Below are positions 46,189-59,298 of a stretch of DNA of 64,000 bases, piece after piece; position 1 is the first letter of the stretch, and each line of letters begins with the position of its first letter. Position numbers and translations under genes: made by a program. The notes under the pieces are model-generated. The model was not told the DNA's origin and did no database searches. It saw nothing but the letters and a program-made list of their open reading frames with translations. Source of the DNA: Rhizoclosmatium globosum (Eukaryota > Chytridiomycota > Chytridiomycetes > Chytridiales > Chytriomycetaceae); assembly GCA_002104985.1 (NCBI GenBank), contig MCGO01000007.1, forward strand, positions 496,001 to 560,000. The letters are read 5' to 3'.

Positions 46189-48973
46189 TCATTCGATTCC
46201 ACTTCCTCGAGCAGAGCTTAACCTTAATGGTGTAAAGCCTAACCTTGAGAAACCACGCCTCCGATCCTTTGAAGGTGTTGTCGGCCCAACATCGTCTTCC
46301 ACTCGTTCTGGAACTACCCTAAACGTCGGAGTTTGCGGTCTTCCCAAGCTAGGCGACATTGACCGCCCAAAATCTTCTCCAAACGGCTGTGTGAAACTCC
46401 GTCGAGGCGTATTCAACGTATCTCCTCGTCGCGGAGAATTCGTATCAACAATTTTGAATCGTTCATGCAGTAGCTCTCCTTGTCCCGACACGGTAGATTT
46501 CTCATTCCCTGTATTCAACAAAAGACTGATTCCTTCGATCCATGCCCGTTGGTCTTGCCATGTTAAAGGAATCAAGACAATGCTGCGTTGTCGAGAAATT
46601 ATTTCAATGGCATGAGAGTCGTTGGGTGGATAGTTTTTGTGGGACTCGGGAGGATCAGTCCACTTGATTTGTTTGATGTACGCTTTGAAACAGTTTTCAG
46701 TTGTAGTTTAATAAATTAATGATCCCTCACCAGTCTTTGTAATGCCTTTGTTATTTCCGCTCGGAGGCGTCTGTGTCCAGTTAAGAAGTCGCGAATACGG
46801 GTTGACCCAAAAGAAGCGAAGCTGCGGCTTCTTTCCATGTCGATTGAATTTACGGAAATACGTTCCAATCATTGTTGTTGTAAGTGCCTCGATCGCTGTT
46901 CCGTCGTATTCCACATATTCTTGTGTTTGGTGATCAAAACTGACTTCAGAGCGTTGGCGTTGAAGTCTTCCTCCAGGTCCGAGAATCAGTTCTGGTGATC
47001 GAGCACGTGTTTTTGGGTTGAGTGGCCATGCAGTTGGACTTGGAATCCCATTCGCGCGAGATGCTTTAGGAGCCAAAGAATGGTTGAAAATATTCTCAAC
47101 ATCAGTGTCAGCAATCGAAAATGCACCTGTACATTTAATATAAGAAAGATTTGATAAATAATGAGAGCATACCAGCACCACTTCGAATTGATACACCGTC
47201 AACACTTGAAACGTCATCTTCAAAAGAAGATTCTGGACCGAGCGAAGTAACCTGCTCCGACAATTCATTTAAAATGCTCTTTGTGTCCGAAAAGAGACGA
47301 GGAGCTTCTTCTGTCTGACAAGAGAAGTCGGCCATAACTTTTGTTGTTGTATTTGAAGATGGCTTCTGCAGCACTTCTAATTCCTCATGAATGTTGTCGG
47401 AAACTGATAGTGCTTCCGCTGCAGGTGCAACTTCTGTTTGCACTTCTTGAGCCAATTCGGCAAGAAGACTTTTGTGTCCTTCCAGATTTTCATCCAACCT
47501 TTCAAGTTTAAGTGCATGACTCATTGATTCAGAACAAGCTAGCTGGTCATGCAAAGATTGGTCCACAAAAAAGGAAGGATCAAACATTTGCGAATCAACA
47601 CGGTCAAACGAAGATATATCGCATCCTAATTTCAGAGATTCGATGGTTTCGTTTGCTTCTCTGAGAAGTCTGTCGAGCTCCTGAGTATTTTGAAGAAGCG
47701 TTGCATTTTGGGAACGAAGGTCTTCGTTTTGGGAATGAGCGGCCGATAGAGCTTTGGATAGGGATGACACAAACAAGTCATTTTGGGTGTTTTGAGTACT
47801 TGCTGCGGGTGACAGAGAATGTATGGTTTCTGTCAACAGGGACTGTACTTTCAGTTCTGATTCAAGTGTCTTTGAACGCAGAGAGAGATTACTGTGAGAT
47901 GAGGCCGCAGAAGCCCCTGTTTTGTATTCGAAATGGTGTTGTTCGGATTTCGTCAATTCTTCAATCTGTCTTTCCAAATCTGCTTTCTCTCGTTTGAGTG
48001 ACGCAATTTCTCGTCGTTTCCGGCTTGACTCGGATTCCATTGTAAAGATCAAGGTTTGTTTCTCCTTCTGCCAACCAGATTCGGACACTCGCATGGAGTC
48101 AATATGTTCTTTCATTTGAGAAATATCGCGCTCATACGATTTAATTTTTTGCTGATATCTTTGAATTTCTTTGAGGAGCTCTTCATTTGTTTCTTTGAGC
48201 TGTTGGTCGAGGAGTTCCAGATCCCAGATCTTTTCGTTCAGTTTGCCTGAATATCACGAAATTAGTACAGACCTAATAATTCAGCTTAGAGCCTACGTTC
48301 ACTCGCTGCTAATTTCTCGTTTTGGCTTCTAAGAATGGTGCATTCACGTTCGAATACCTGTGCGTGGTCCGACCATTTCGCGCGCTGGGCCTCCGAAGCA
48401 TTGAGTTTGAGTTGCAGGGACCGCAGCTGAAGAACCAACGCGTTTTCGATCTGTGTAGCCAGATGAGGGTCAATTTTGTGTTCTGGAGGGGGCAGCGGGG
48501 TCATTGGAGTAGCGGGTGATAGGCATTGATTGAGGGACAGTCCTGAGTGATGCTGCTTTGGCGTTGAGATTGAAGGAAAGGGCGATGCGAGTGGATTTGG
48601 ACTGAGCAGTTTCAAATGTTGTTTTTGAGTCGATGGATTCGAAGTTGAAGTTGTCGATGAAGACAACGACGAAGACGAAGGAAGCGGAATCTTTGACTTT
48701 GGCGTCGCAGCGCAGGAAAGCGACTCTTCGGACGAACTTGGCCGGAGTCCTTCGAGTTCTCGGACGCGCGTGTTCAACTGCGCAACTTGGTGGAGAAGGT
48801 CCTGGCCAATCGTGGCGGCGAGCTCAACATCCTGCGTGTTTTTAATTGAATTGAATTGATTTGATTTGAATAAATCAGTAGTGATATCTAGGACATAGTA
48901 GGGACTCTAGCACCTTCTCTTTGGCTCGAAGTTGGTCCTCAAGCTGTTGGATGTGCGTTGAAGGTGAAGTCAT
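46189..48973 (-). CDS. NUM1: Num1/Mcp5-like cortical anchor with PH domain
   Basis: Five exons: 48973-48914, 48831-48297, 48246-47173, 47126-46731 and 46682-46189; 852 residues. Residues ~1-60 carry a coiled coil and the DVELAATIGQDLLHQV motif typical of this family. Extended coiled coil runs from ~150 to ~480. The PH domain (~620-770) starts ALTTTMIGTYFRKFNR and has LRFFWVNPYSRLLNW, a pattern specific for the Num1/ApsA/Mcp5 PH domain, which binds PI(4,5)P2. In other fungi the protein anchors dynein and mitochondria to the cell cortex. The tail has Ser/Thr-Pro sites. It has only one coiled-coil module and no long repeats, unlike yeast Num1. Confidence 0.85.
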
Positions 48974-49063
48974 CAACAAATTAAGTGAAGTTAAATTATA
49001 GAAATCAAAGGAAAGAATGTGAACAAGAAATATCCACCTTTATTTATTACATTTTTGACAAAA

Positions 49064-50242
49064 TTAATGTACATTCTCGGGTTCTTTCAGGCAGAATGTT
49101 GTTGATATCGGACCATTAGCTTCCCAGCTACGAAATAAGAAATTTAAGTGAGCCTGCATACTTACATACAGCTGATCAGGGACATAATGCCCCCAGTGAA
49201 TACCGTCATGCGTTGGTTGGTACCTTCCGGTCAGTGTTGCGGATAACCAATGAATCCGCTTAATCAAAGGATACGAAACCAGGACATCGTTCACTATTGC
49301 TGCCAACTCAATTATTTGATGATTGCTCATATGTTTGTGCGTGTTGGAATGATATGTTTTCAACTCCTCAATGGCTGTGATGCCATTCACAACGACCACT
49401 AAACCTTTGTGGACTAGTTCGTTCATATAATAACTTGCTTCCAGCATTTCTTTTCGGTACCGTACTGGAGTGTAATCCTGTTCCAAAAAGTACCAAAGTC
49501 CAGGATCGTGTGCAATCAGATCAGGGAGAATCGGTGTATTTTCAGGCTCCAGTAGTCTCTTGAGTTCTCTTGATACGGTTGCTGGGTTCTTGATCAGCTT
49601 CCATGACGCACAGAAGGTGTTGTTCTCCTCTAGAAACTTTGTAGTCGCAATGCTGGGAGCATCTCCCGCTTCATCGCCATGGTAGGAAGTCGTGCACGTA
49701 TTAATGTCGAGTATATTGGAGCAACACATGAACACCGTAGGGTATTGCGGATGCTTGATTGGTCCATTGAGTCGTCCAAGTGCCCAGTAGTACAATGGGT
49801 TTCGTAGCATGGAGTCTCCGTAGAAGGCAATCCAGACTTGTTTCTTTCGAATAGTAGCATTGTGAATGCGATTGATCTGGTCTTCGACAGAGTATTGATG
49901 GAAGGAGCAGTTGCCAACGTTTAACGAGGTCACATCGGAAACGTTTTCGAAGGTGAAGGTTGCAAAGTCGCATGGGCGGCAGCTTGAATCAGTACCGGTC
50001 CAAACAGACGACCAGAACGTCTGAAGGCGTGATTGCGGAGTCTTTACAACCGAGATTCCAGCTTGAATGGAAAGAAACAGAAGTGCTGTCGCTCCCGTTA
50101 CGGCAAAGAAGTACCTGAGTCGCGTCGTTTCGGTCATTATCATGCAATATCGACAAAATGTCCTCAGCAAATTGAGGCAATACAACTTCACGTGATCTGC
50201 CGCTGGCTGCCGCTCCTTATTTGTATCAAATGAAACTATCAT
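49064..50242 (-). CDS. Type II membrane protein with SGNH/PC-esterase-like domain
   Basis: Single exon, 392 residues from the ATG at 50242; an in-frame ATG at residue 34 or 36 would also leave the anchor intact. Residues ~44-62 form a signal anchor (FFAVTGATALLFLSIQAG). The lumenal part has a GDS block (FYGDSMLRN, residues ~140-148) and near the C-terminus THDGIHWGHYVPD, which together resemble blocks I and V of the SGNH/PC-esterase group that includes TBL and CAS1-type acyltransferases. It may add or remove acetyl groups on glycans in the Golgi; this is inference. Confidence 0.65.
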   Translation of the reverse strand: MIVSFDTNKERQPAADHVKLYCLNLLRTFCRYCMIMTETTRLRYFFAVTGATALLFLSIQAGISVVKTPQSRLQTFWSSVWTGTDSSCRPCDFATFTFENVSDVTSLNVGNCSFHQYSVEDQINRIHNATIRKKQVWIAFYGDSMLRNPLYYWALGRLNGPIKHPQYPTVFMCCSNILDINTCTTSYHGDEAGDAPSIATTKFLEENNTFCASWKLIKNPATVSRELKRLLEPENTPILPDLIAHDPGLWYFLEQDYTPVRYRKEMLEASYYMNELVHKGLVVVVNGITAIEELKTYHSNTHKHMSNHQIIELAAIVNDVLVSYPLIKRIHWLSATLTGRYQPTHDGIHWGHYVPDQLYVSMQAHLNFLFRSWEANGPISTTFCLKEPENVH

Positions 50243-51386
50243 AAGTATTCATTCTTGGTTTAGTGCATCACTATCCTTTCAACAGCTTATTTACTTTCTC
50301 TACCGTGTGGTTCTTGTCTCTATCTCGACTGTCGCTGTTGATGTAACGGCAGGTTTTGCGTCCCGATCTCCAAATTAATGATGTGCATCTCCGTTTCTGC
50401 GCAGTGAAGAGGAATTGGAAGGTATTAAGTATTCCCTATTCTTTATAAATAGCAGATCTTGAAGTAAAGTACCACTTCCGTTGCACTGTCTCTGGCACTA
50501 TCCACCAAAATATACTAAAACCGGATCTCCATCATCCCAGTCGTTTAATAACTGAAGTCTTAGAGTACTTTCTGCTTTCTTGTATGTACTGAAACGAAAC
50601 AACAAGCATGGAATGAAATGCTGAAAGTATGGAATGGTTACGATCCTTTCTAATTCTGAAGTATTCGTCTGCCAATAAATTGCGTTCTTTGCATTCATGC
50701 CCGAGAAAATGGAAAGTGGTCCACTTCTTCAGACACTAAAACTCTCCCAAACACTGTTGGAACCTATGCTTATCCCTGCTTATTCACATCCTTATTTGTG
50801 CATTGTACCCTCATTACTACAACCATATATTTCCTTCTTTCTTCACCAATCACACTTGCACATTCCCACAAAACTTCGATTGTCGAGAACCAAGACCAAA
50901 GGATTGGATGTGGAAACTTGATGTTGATCTCCACTGCTGAAAAAACGCACGACATAATCTCAAAGCTCAATGGATTGGCTGCAATCGTTAAACTTCGAAA
51001 TTTATGTTTATTATTCTCTTTTTATATGTGTGTAATAAAAAGAGAATAAACCCGAAGGTTAACGGCAATTGCTAGTGGAAACATTTTTTTATATGTAATA
51101 AGCAAGAACACCCTGCTTTGATATCAACGTACCCGTAACTAGTTCTCTTCTGAACAACTTTTCCCCAATTCTCTGCTGATGTCGTTGTCATACCTAGTTT
51201 GCAGGACGTTATCTTTCTTGTTTTTTTGTATATCCTAGTCATTTTCAAAAAAGGGATCCAATTATGAAGGTAAAATAGAAAACCATAATTTTGGATGTTG
51301 AAGGAAAGAAAGCGGCACTGTTTGTGTTCATTGGAATGTTACTTTCTCTTCCACCTTTTTTTTCTTTTTCCCAACCAACACCAGAA
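50243..51386. other. Intergenic region with a perfect hairpin
   Basis: About 1.1 kb, AT-rich, with no convincing gene. Contains the 15-bp-arm inverted repeat at 51011-51049. It should include the promoters of the SGNH gene and BUD23. Confidence 0.45.
51011..51049. repeat. Perfect inverted repeat, 15-bp arms
   Basis: TTATTCTCTTTTTAT at 51011-51025 is the exact reverse complement of 51035-51049, with a 9-base loop. It is isolated in intergenic DNA, about 770 bp upstream of the SGNH gene start and 340 bp before BUD23. Confidence 0.8.
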
Positions 51387-52343
51387 ATGAGTTCACTTTC
51401 CCGTCCAGAACACATCGCGCCTCCGGAAATCTTCTATAATGATATCGAAGCTAGTAAATATACCGACAAGTTAGTTAATTGTTGAAGCGTTTATGTTGCT
51501 TGTCCTAAGCCATGTGAAACTAGCTCTCGTATCACAGCCATCCAGTATGAAATGACTCAACGAGCGCTCGAACTGATGTGTCTTCCTGATGAACCTCAAC
51601 TTCTTCTCGATATTGGTTGTGGCTCTGGTCTCTCGGGTGAATGTCTCGATGAGGCAGGGCATCACTGGGTCGGCCTCGACATTTCCCCCTCTATGCTTGC
51701 TGTTGCCAATGACCGAGAAGTCGAGGGCGATTTGTTTCTTCAGGATATTGGACAGGGAATGGGTTATCGGCCGGGATCTTTTGACGGCGCCATGTCGATT
51801 TCAGTGATTCAATGGCTATGCAATGCAGACAAGTCGAGTCATGTCCCCAAGAAACGGCTGTTGCGGTTTTTTGGAACCTTGTATAATGCATTGGCGAGAG
51901 GGAGTCGTGCTGTCTTCCAATTTTATCCCGAAGGCCCAGAGCAGGTGGAAATGATTATGGGCGCTGCAATGCGATCTGGATTCACTGGTGGTTTGGTCGT
52001 AGATTATCCAAACTCGACCAAGGCCAAAAAGTACTTTTTGTGTCTGTTTGCAGGATATGCGGGAGATCAAAAGAATAGCCCTCAAGTACCGAAAGGGCTG
52101 GATTCTGAGGGTGAGCCAGCGAAAGTCGATTATGCTGCTAGACGGTAAGTCTTTTCTTGCATAGCAACTAAGGGCTAAGTATATTCAAGGCAACGGGAAG
52201 ACCGACGAAAGAAGGGAAAGATGGCTGCCACAAAGGGCAAGGACTGGGTACTTCACAAGAAAGAACTCAACCGTATGCGAGGAAAAGCCAAAGTTCCGGT
52301 GGATACAAAATATACTGCAAGAAAGAGAAAGTTTCGATTCTAA
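51387..52343 (+). CDS. BUD23: 18S rRNA (guanine-N7) methyltransferase Bud23
   Basis: Three exons: 51387-51469, 51524-52144 and 52190-52343; 285 residues. Starts [19 protein letters not shown], as in Bud23. The SAM-binding motif I is [14 protein letters not shown]; the acidic motif II is VGLDIS. The [10 protein letters not shown] and RAVFQFYPE segments and the C-terminal basic tail ([19 protein letters not shown]) are specific to this enzyme, which methylates G1575 of 18S rRNA with partner Trm112 during 40S maturation. Length matches the family. It ends 21 bp from the convergent PIH1-protein gene. Confidence 0.94.
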
Positions 52344-52364
52344 ACAGTGGTTTATTCCTGGCCA

Positions 52365-53466
52365 TCATTTTGGAATTTTGATCTTAAGAGTCTCACTTGA
52401 CTTAATAAACTTTGCCTCGCAGTCATGAATTGACTTCAGATTCAAAGCGGGTATCGAGATGTTGTGCTTCGAGGTTGAAACTTTAATGATACCTTCCTTC
52501 AGGTTGATGTCGATTTCCGACTGAGATTTCTGTGAAAAATTGTAAGTAGTTATGCAATGGTGAAGAGAAATATAAGTACCGCATTGGGGAGTATACAATA
52601 GAAGATTTGATGCGTGGCTGATTCTTTTTGACTCCAACTTGCCTCTGAATTTACAACTTGAATGATAGGCGGTTGACTTGAAGCAGAGTGTGACTTTAAA
52701 TTCACGGCAGGTTGAGACGGTAGCTTCAGCGAAGAGAGTCCAGATTCCTCAGCACTTTCTGCAACGACTTTCACATCATTCTTCTTTGCAATGTCTGCAT
52801 CCGATAAAGGCTTTCCATTCTCCCAACCAAACGGCCCCTTGTATTCATTTTCATAGATTTTGTTCGCTGTAAAATATAGAGTAAATCGTGTGAACGAATG
52901 TCACTAACTTACTTCTCTTTGACAGTTTCACTCCATGGGTCTCATCGATACAGTCAATTACGAGATTAATGATATCAGATTTAAAAAATGAGTCTTTGTT
53001 GCACTTATCAAGGACAGCAGGATTGATAAGTGCATCGACAACTTTGGATTTCTTGTCTGCGCCAAAGAGATAAGTCAGGCACAAATCAGAGCGATCGTTA
53101 CCTTCTCCCGTTCTAATTTCAGATAAGCATACTGGAATATTTAAGGGATCATGAGCTGGTGGAGCCTCAAGTTTATCTGTCACAGCAATATTGATATGGT
53201 ATACTTTTGAGATGTCAGAGTTGAGCTCTTTGGTTTCCAAACGGAAGCCAGGTTTTATATGAGATTCTTCTGGCGTGTTGGCGCTCTCTGTGACTGACTT
53301 TATGTACTCGCGATATGCCTTTGAAGTGTCCACACTTTAGTGGCCTGTCAAACTTAAGTCACAAAGAAACCTGAGGGTCAGTGGCCACCAGCTCATCCAG
53401 CTGCTTCCATATTTTGGATCCCTTTTGCATAAGTTCTTCGGGTGTGAATTGCTCAAGGGGGTTCAT
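52365..53466 (-). CDS. PIH1-domain protein (PIH1D2-like)
   Basis: Four exons: 53466-53371, 53318-52913, 52866-52580 and 52529-52365; 317 residues. The start KIWKQLDELVATDPQ/AYREYI spans the first splice and resembles the PIH1D2 N-terminus. The PIH1 domain has KPGFRLETKELNSD, VYHINIAV, DPLNIPVCLSEIR and INLVIDCIDETHGVKLSK. The C-terminal third is a CS-like beta region (EIDINLKEGIIKV.. ETLKIKIPK). PIH1 proteins work with R2TP/Hsp90; PIH1D2-type members are linked to axonemal dynein assembly. The first splice uses the AAAG acceptor at 53319; a nearer AG would lose frame. Confidence 0.8.
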
Positions 53467-53558
53467 TCTGAGTTGAATTTTGTTTTCCAAACAAACACGA
53501 GGTTGTATTATTCTCAGAAACAAAGAATCCGATATAGAAGTAAAAGAGCCTCAACAGT

Positions 53559-55244
<1,686 letters not shown>

Positions 55245-55435
55245 TTTGGTGAGGTTTTTTGGAGGTGTGAGTCACAACGAAAACCAATCACTTTCGTTTC
55301 AGAGACACTTATGACGCGCTTACTGACTCAAACATTCAAGGTAGGTGATCTATATGGATTATGATTCCGTATTTATTAGGAACGAACAATAAAAAGCGCA
55401 ACTGAACCCGACGGAAAGGGCCCTCTAAAATTCCA

Positions 55436-57763
55436 CTAAAATTCCACCTTTTCTCCATTCACATACACACTAGCAATGTTGAAAACACTTGGATCCTTCT
55501 CGTCAAATCCGTCCAAAATAACAAAGTCTGCATCAGTTCCGGGCATCAAAGTTCCCTTTCTGTGCTCCAATCCAATACATTTGGCAGCGTGCAATGTGGC
55601 GGCGTTGATAGCTTGAGCCAATGTGCATCCGGTGAAGCGAACAAGGTTTTTGATACATGTTGGCATTGTCACGACACTGTTCAAAACATCATTTTAGACA
55701 ACGATTACAGCAAATTATCGTGAACTTCTCTTACCTTCCTGCAATTGTTTCAGTTCCATCAATTACGACCTCGACTTCACTCTTTCGGCGGACTGTCATT
55801 GTTCCCAAAGTAAAGATTTCACCATCAACTCCAGCAGCACTGATTGCATCTGTTACGAGCACACATCCTTCTGGGTGAGCAACGTAGGCGATTCTTACAC
55901 TGGATGGGTCGGCGCTGAGAGGGAATGTAAGAATTATGGGTTTCGGCAAATAACTGATGACGTACTGAACACCATCCGTGATAATTCCATAAAATGGCTT
56001 GTCAACGGGGCAGTTTTGCAAGGAAGATCCAATGAGTCCAACTGGTCCCGGGTCTCGGTGATGGAACTGAAACACAACTGTCAGACACATCTGATAAAGG
56101 CCGAAGTATGTTAAAGCTAAAACTTACTGGTTCCATGGCGTTGAATAAGTGTGTAATCATAGATGCCTATATTATCAAACCATATTTGTAAGCAAAAAGA
56201 TAAGCCAGATGGACATGACAGGGACATACCCCGGCAGCAACGGCAGCTTCAGCGTCCTTGTAGTTGGACTTTGTGTGTCCCAAACTCACGACAATCTTAC
56301 TTCTCTGCTTCAATTCTTTAATACAGGCATGCAGACCTTCCAGTTCTGGAGCGACTGTGATGATGGCAATCGCACTGTCTGGCTCTTCGAGAGTGGGACC
56401 GTAACAGTCAATAAAGTCAGCGTAACCGTTTGGAGCAGATCGAAGAACATCCACATCATGGGCGCCCTTCTTTTGTGATGACAAGAATGGACCTTCAATG
56501 TGGGCACCTGAGTGTATAGCCACAGTATGAGAACAGGACAGCCCCACCAAGATTCAAACTAACCGAGAACTTCAGCATGACCAGATTTCTTTCCCTTTCG
56601 TGCGGCAATCTTTGGCAATACCTGGAAAGGACAAGATAAGGAGGTGTTATCAAGGTTATCGAACCCAAAACTTACACCGTGGTAAACTTCAGCTGGTGAT
56701 GAAACGAGAGTTGGACAGAAGGATGTAACACCGTATTTGAGCAAACCCTTTGAGACCACCTCGAGTGATGTTTCGATATTTGGAATATCGGCAAAGTCAT
56801 ATCCAAAGAATCCTAGCAAACAAGGGCATAAGATTGCATAAGATTCTTTGTGAATACATGATTCGATAGAATCTGCTTCTGCTTATGGTATTCGAGGGTC
56901 CATTTAAGAATATCTGATAAGCCACTTTCACGAACGCTATCCACACCATACAAACATCCAATCACAGATTCATATCTCCACAGTATGAACGAATCTCAAG
57001 ATTTTGAGGGATGCAGGTACATAGGCAAGCCAGATAGATTGATAATGTGGGAAGTGATAAGAAACGAACGAATCCTCACCGTTGATTTGAAGGTCCAAGA
57101 AACCAGGAGCAATAAGAGTCTTCTTTCCTTTGAAATCAATCACTTCATCAGGTCCGTGCTCAGCTCCATAGAACAATGCGGCAGGATCCACAATCTTTCC
57201 GCCACGGACCCACAAGGTCTCATCCTTGATGATTTTGCCGTTACGCAGGACATCACAGTGAGTAAACTTGATAATCTTTTGATATGGCTCTGGAATGTCA
57301 GTTTCCATGGCAGTCGGGGAGGAGGCACGGTCATGCTTCATCATCTCGAGAGTTATTTCAAATGAGTCTGGGTGCTGAATAGGACGAGCCTTGTTTGAGA
57401 AGATGTGGTCTGACAAGAGATGTGGTCTGTGAGGATATTTAGATTAAGACAGGGGGCAGTGAATGGGAGAGATAAGGAGGGGGGAAAGCAGGACCAATCA
57501 CACACACAAACACACCTTGAAGGCAGGACAGGCAGCACAGCATTAAGCCTGTGCTGTGTCAGAAAGCCGTAAGAAGGCTTCGTCGTTTTAAAGTCGGCAT
57601 TCGCAGAAACGAGGACCGAGTCGCGCTTGATTGCGTGGAAGAACTCGCGCATCTTCGAGGCCTCCGCCGATTTGTTCTGACCAATTGGCGTGCGAGGCTT
57701 CTTGGCGATGCCTGAACCAGTGGCCAAGTTGAGTTGGGAGTTGTTGGCCTGCGACGAGTCCAT
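55436..57763 (-). CDS. nagA: N-acetylglucosamine-6-phosphate deacetylase
   Basis: Nine exons: 57763-57516, 57426-57080, 56812-56676, 56621-56564, 56507-56230, 56166-56128, 56066-55966, 55914-55735 and 55676-55436; 542 residues. Core motifs: PGFLDLQINGFFGYDF, GAHIEGPFLS (metal Glu), GHTKSNY and ITHLFNAMEP (metal His), DGVHADP, LVTDAISAAG, and the C-terminal strand DADFVILDG. It hydrolyses GlcNAc-6-P to GlcN-6-P and acetate, with product passed to NagB. The ~110 residues before the core (Lys/Ser/Asn-rich, first exon 57763-57516) have no counterpart in the ~400-residue bacterial enzymes. One intron (57079-56813) is about 270 nt, five times the local norm. It is divergent from nagB, 176 bp away. 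Confidence 0.9.
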
Positions 57764-57939
57764 TTGGGGTTTCTTAGGTGGTTGGTTGGTTGTTGGTTTC
57801 TTTTTCGATTTCAGAGAAGGGACAGCCAGAAAGCGAAAGTGTCAACGATAACGGAAAAACAGTCACGTGACTCATCTGAAACCAGTAGAAAGCGAAAGCG
57901 TCCTAATCTTGCTTTTTCTTGTCCCCGAATCCTATCACT
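57764..57939. promoter_or_regulatory. Bidirectional region between nagA and nagB starts
   Basis: The 176-bp gap between the nagA ATG (57763, minus) and nagB ATG (57940, plus) must hold promoters for both genes of the same pathway. I see no clear repeat or known operator. Confidence 0.5.
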
Positions 57940-59232
57940 ATGAGACTTATCATCAAGGACAAGTACGACGGTGAGCACTCCCTCGCCCTACTCTAGAATG
58001 CAATGATCTTCGCCTGAGGAATGCATTCTCTCAATCCGTCTCTCGCATCCAACTGGACACTGAACTTACTTTGATGCAGACGTCTGCCAATACACGGCCG
58101 AGTACGTCTTGGCCAGAATCAACGAATTCAACCCTACCGCTGAGCGTCCTTTCGTTCTTGGTCTCCCAACTGGTTCCTCCCCAATTGGAGTCTACAAGAA
58201 GCTCGTGCAGTTCCACCGTGAGGGTATGCTCTCTTTCAAGCACGTCATCACCTTCAACATGGTGAGTCATACCTCTCTCTCTCTCTTCTCTTAAAACGTG
58301 TGGGACTCGGGGCCTGGAAGTGTTTCGGGATTGATAAGGACTCCACCTTTAAACCTAGATAAGGCACATCTGAAACTGACTTCATCTCTTCCCTCCATCT
58401 AGGACGAGTACGTTCACCTCCCCCGTGACCACCCTGAGTCCTACCACTCTTTCATGTGGGAGAACCTCTTCAAGCACGTTGACATCCAACCACAAAACGT
58501 CAACATCTTGGACGGAAACGCCAAGGACTTGGAAAAGGAGTGTACCGAATACGAGGCCAAGATTGCCGCTGTCGGTGGAATTGAGCTCTTCTTGGGAGGT
58601 GTGTATTGTAGATCTCATTTTGACATATGGCCAAGCACAACCTCCTTCGCGTTTCAGAATTTAACTACCTACATCCCTCGCCCTCCTCATTCTTATGTTC
58701 GCTTACTAAACTACGATAAACACAAAGGTATTGGACCAGACGGACACATTGCCTTCAACGAGCCAGGATCGTCCCTCTCATCCCGTACCCGTATCAAGAC
58801 TTTGGCCTACGAAACCATCATTGCCAACTCCCGATTCTTTGGAGGAGATGTCAACAAGGTACCAAAGCTTGCTCTCACTGTCGGAGTCGGGTACGTCGAA
58901 TTTAAACGTTTTGTACCAAAACTGACTAACTCTGTGACTCACAATTCAGAACGGTCATGGATGCCCGTGAAGTTCTCGTCATCATTTCTGGTGCTGGAAA
59001 GGCCTTGGCTCTTTCAAAGTGTATCGAGGACGGTGTGAACCACATGTGGACTGTCTCTGCCATTCAGCTCCACCCACGTGGTATGATTGTCTGTGACGAG
59101 GACGCTACCCTTGAGTTGCATGTCAAGACTGTCAAGTACTTCAAGTCTATTGAGAAGGTCCACAGCTTGTTGACAACTGAGGGAAGCAAGGTTGGTCTTG
59201 ACGGAAAAGTGCGTTACAGTGAAGCCCAATAG
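57940..59232 (+). CDS. nagB: Glucosamine-6-phosphate deaminase/isomerase
   Basis: Five exons: 57940-57970, 58080-58261, 58403-58598, 58728-58890 and 58950-59232; 284 residues. Motifs: [19 protein letters not shown] (phosphate loop), [20 protein letters not shown] (catalytic Asp at MDEY), [17 protein letters not shown] (active-site lid), and [19 protein letters not shown]. It converts GlcN-6-P to fructose-6-P and ammonia, linking amino-sugar use to glycolysis. Size and motifs match the eukaryotic GNPDA group. Codons look highly biased toward C-ending codons (e.g. AAC, GTC), unlike nearby genes, which suggests strong expression. Confidence 0.95.
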
Positions 59233-59298
59233 ATAGTACTTTGCTTAGAACTCTCTGTTGTCAAATAAACATTTCTCATTTCTCTGTACAAGCCACCT

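Noticed and set aside
53345..53370. Very short first intron (26 nt) in the PIH1 gene
   Set aside because: It leaves the wrong frame; the 52-nt version ending at 53319 restores both frame and the PIH1D2-like sequence.
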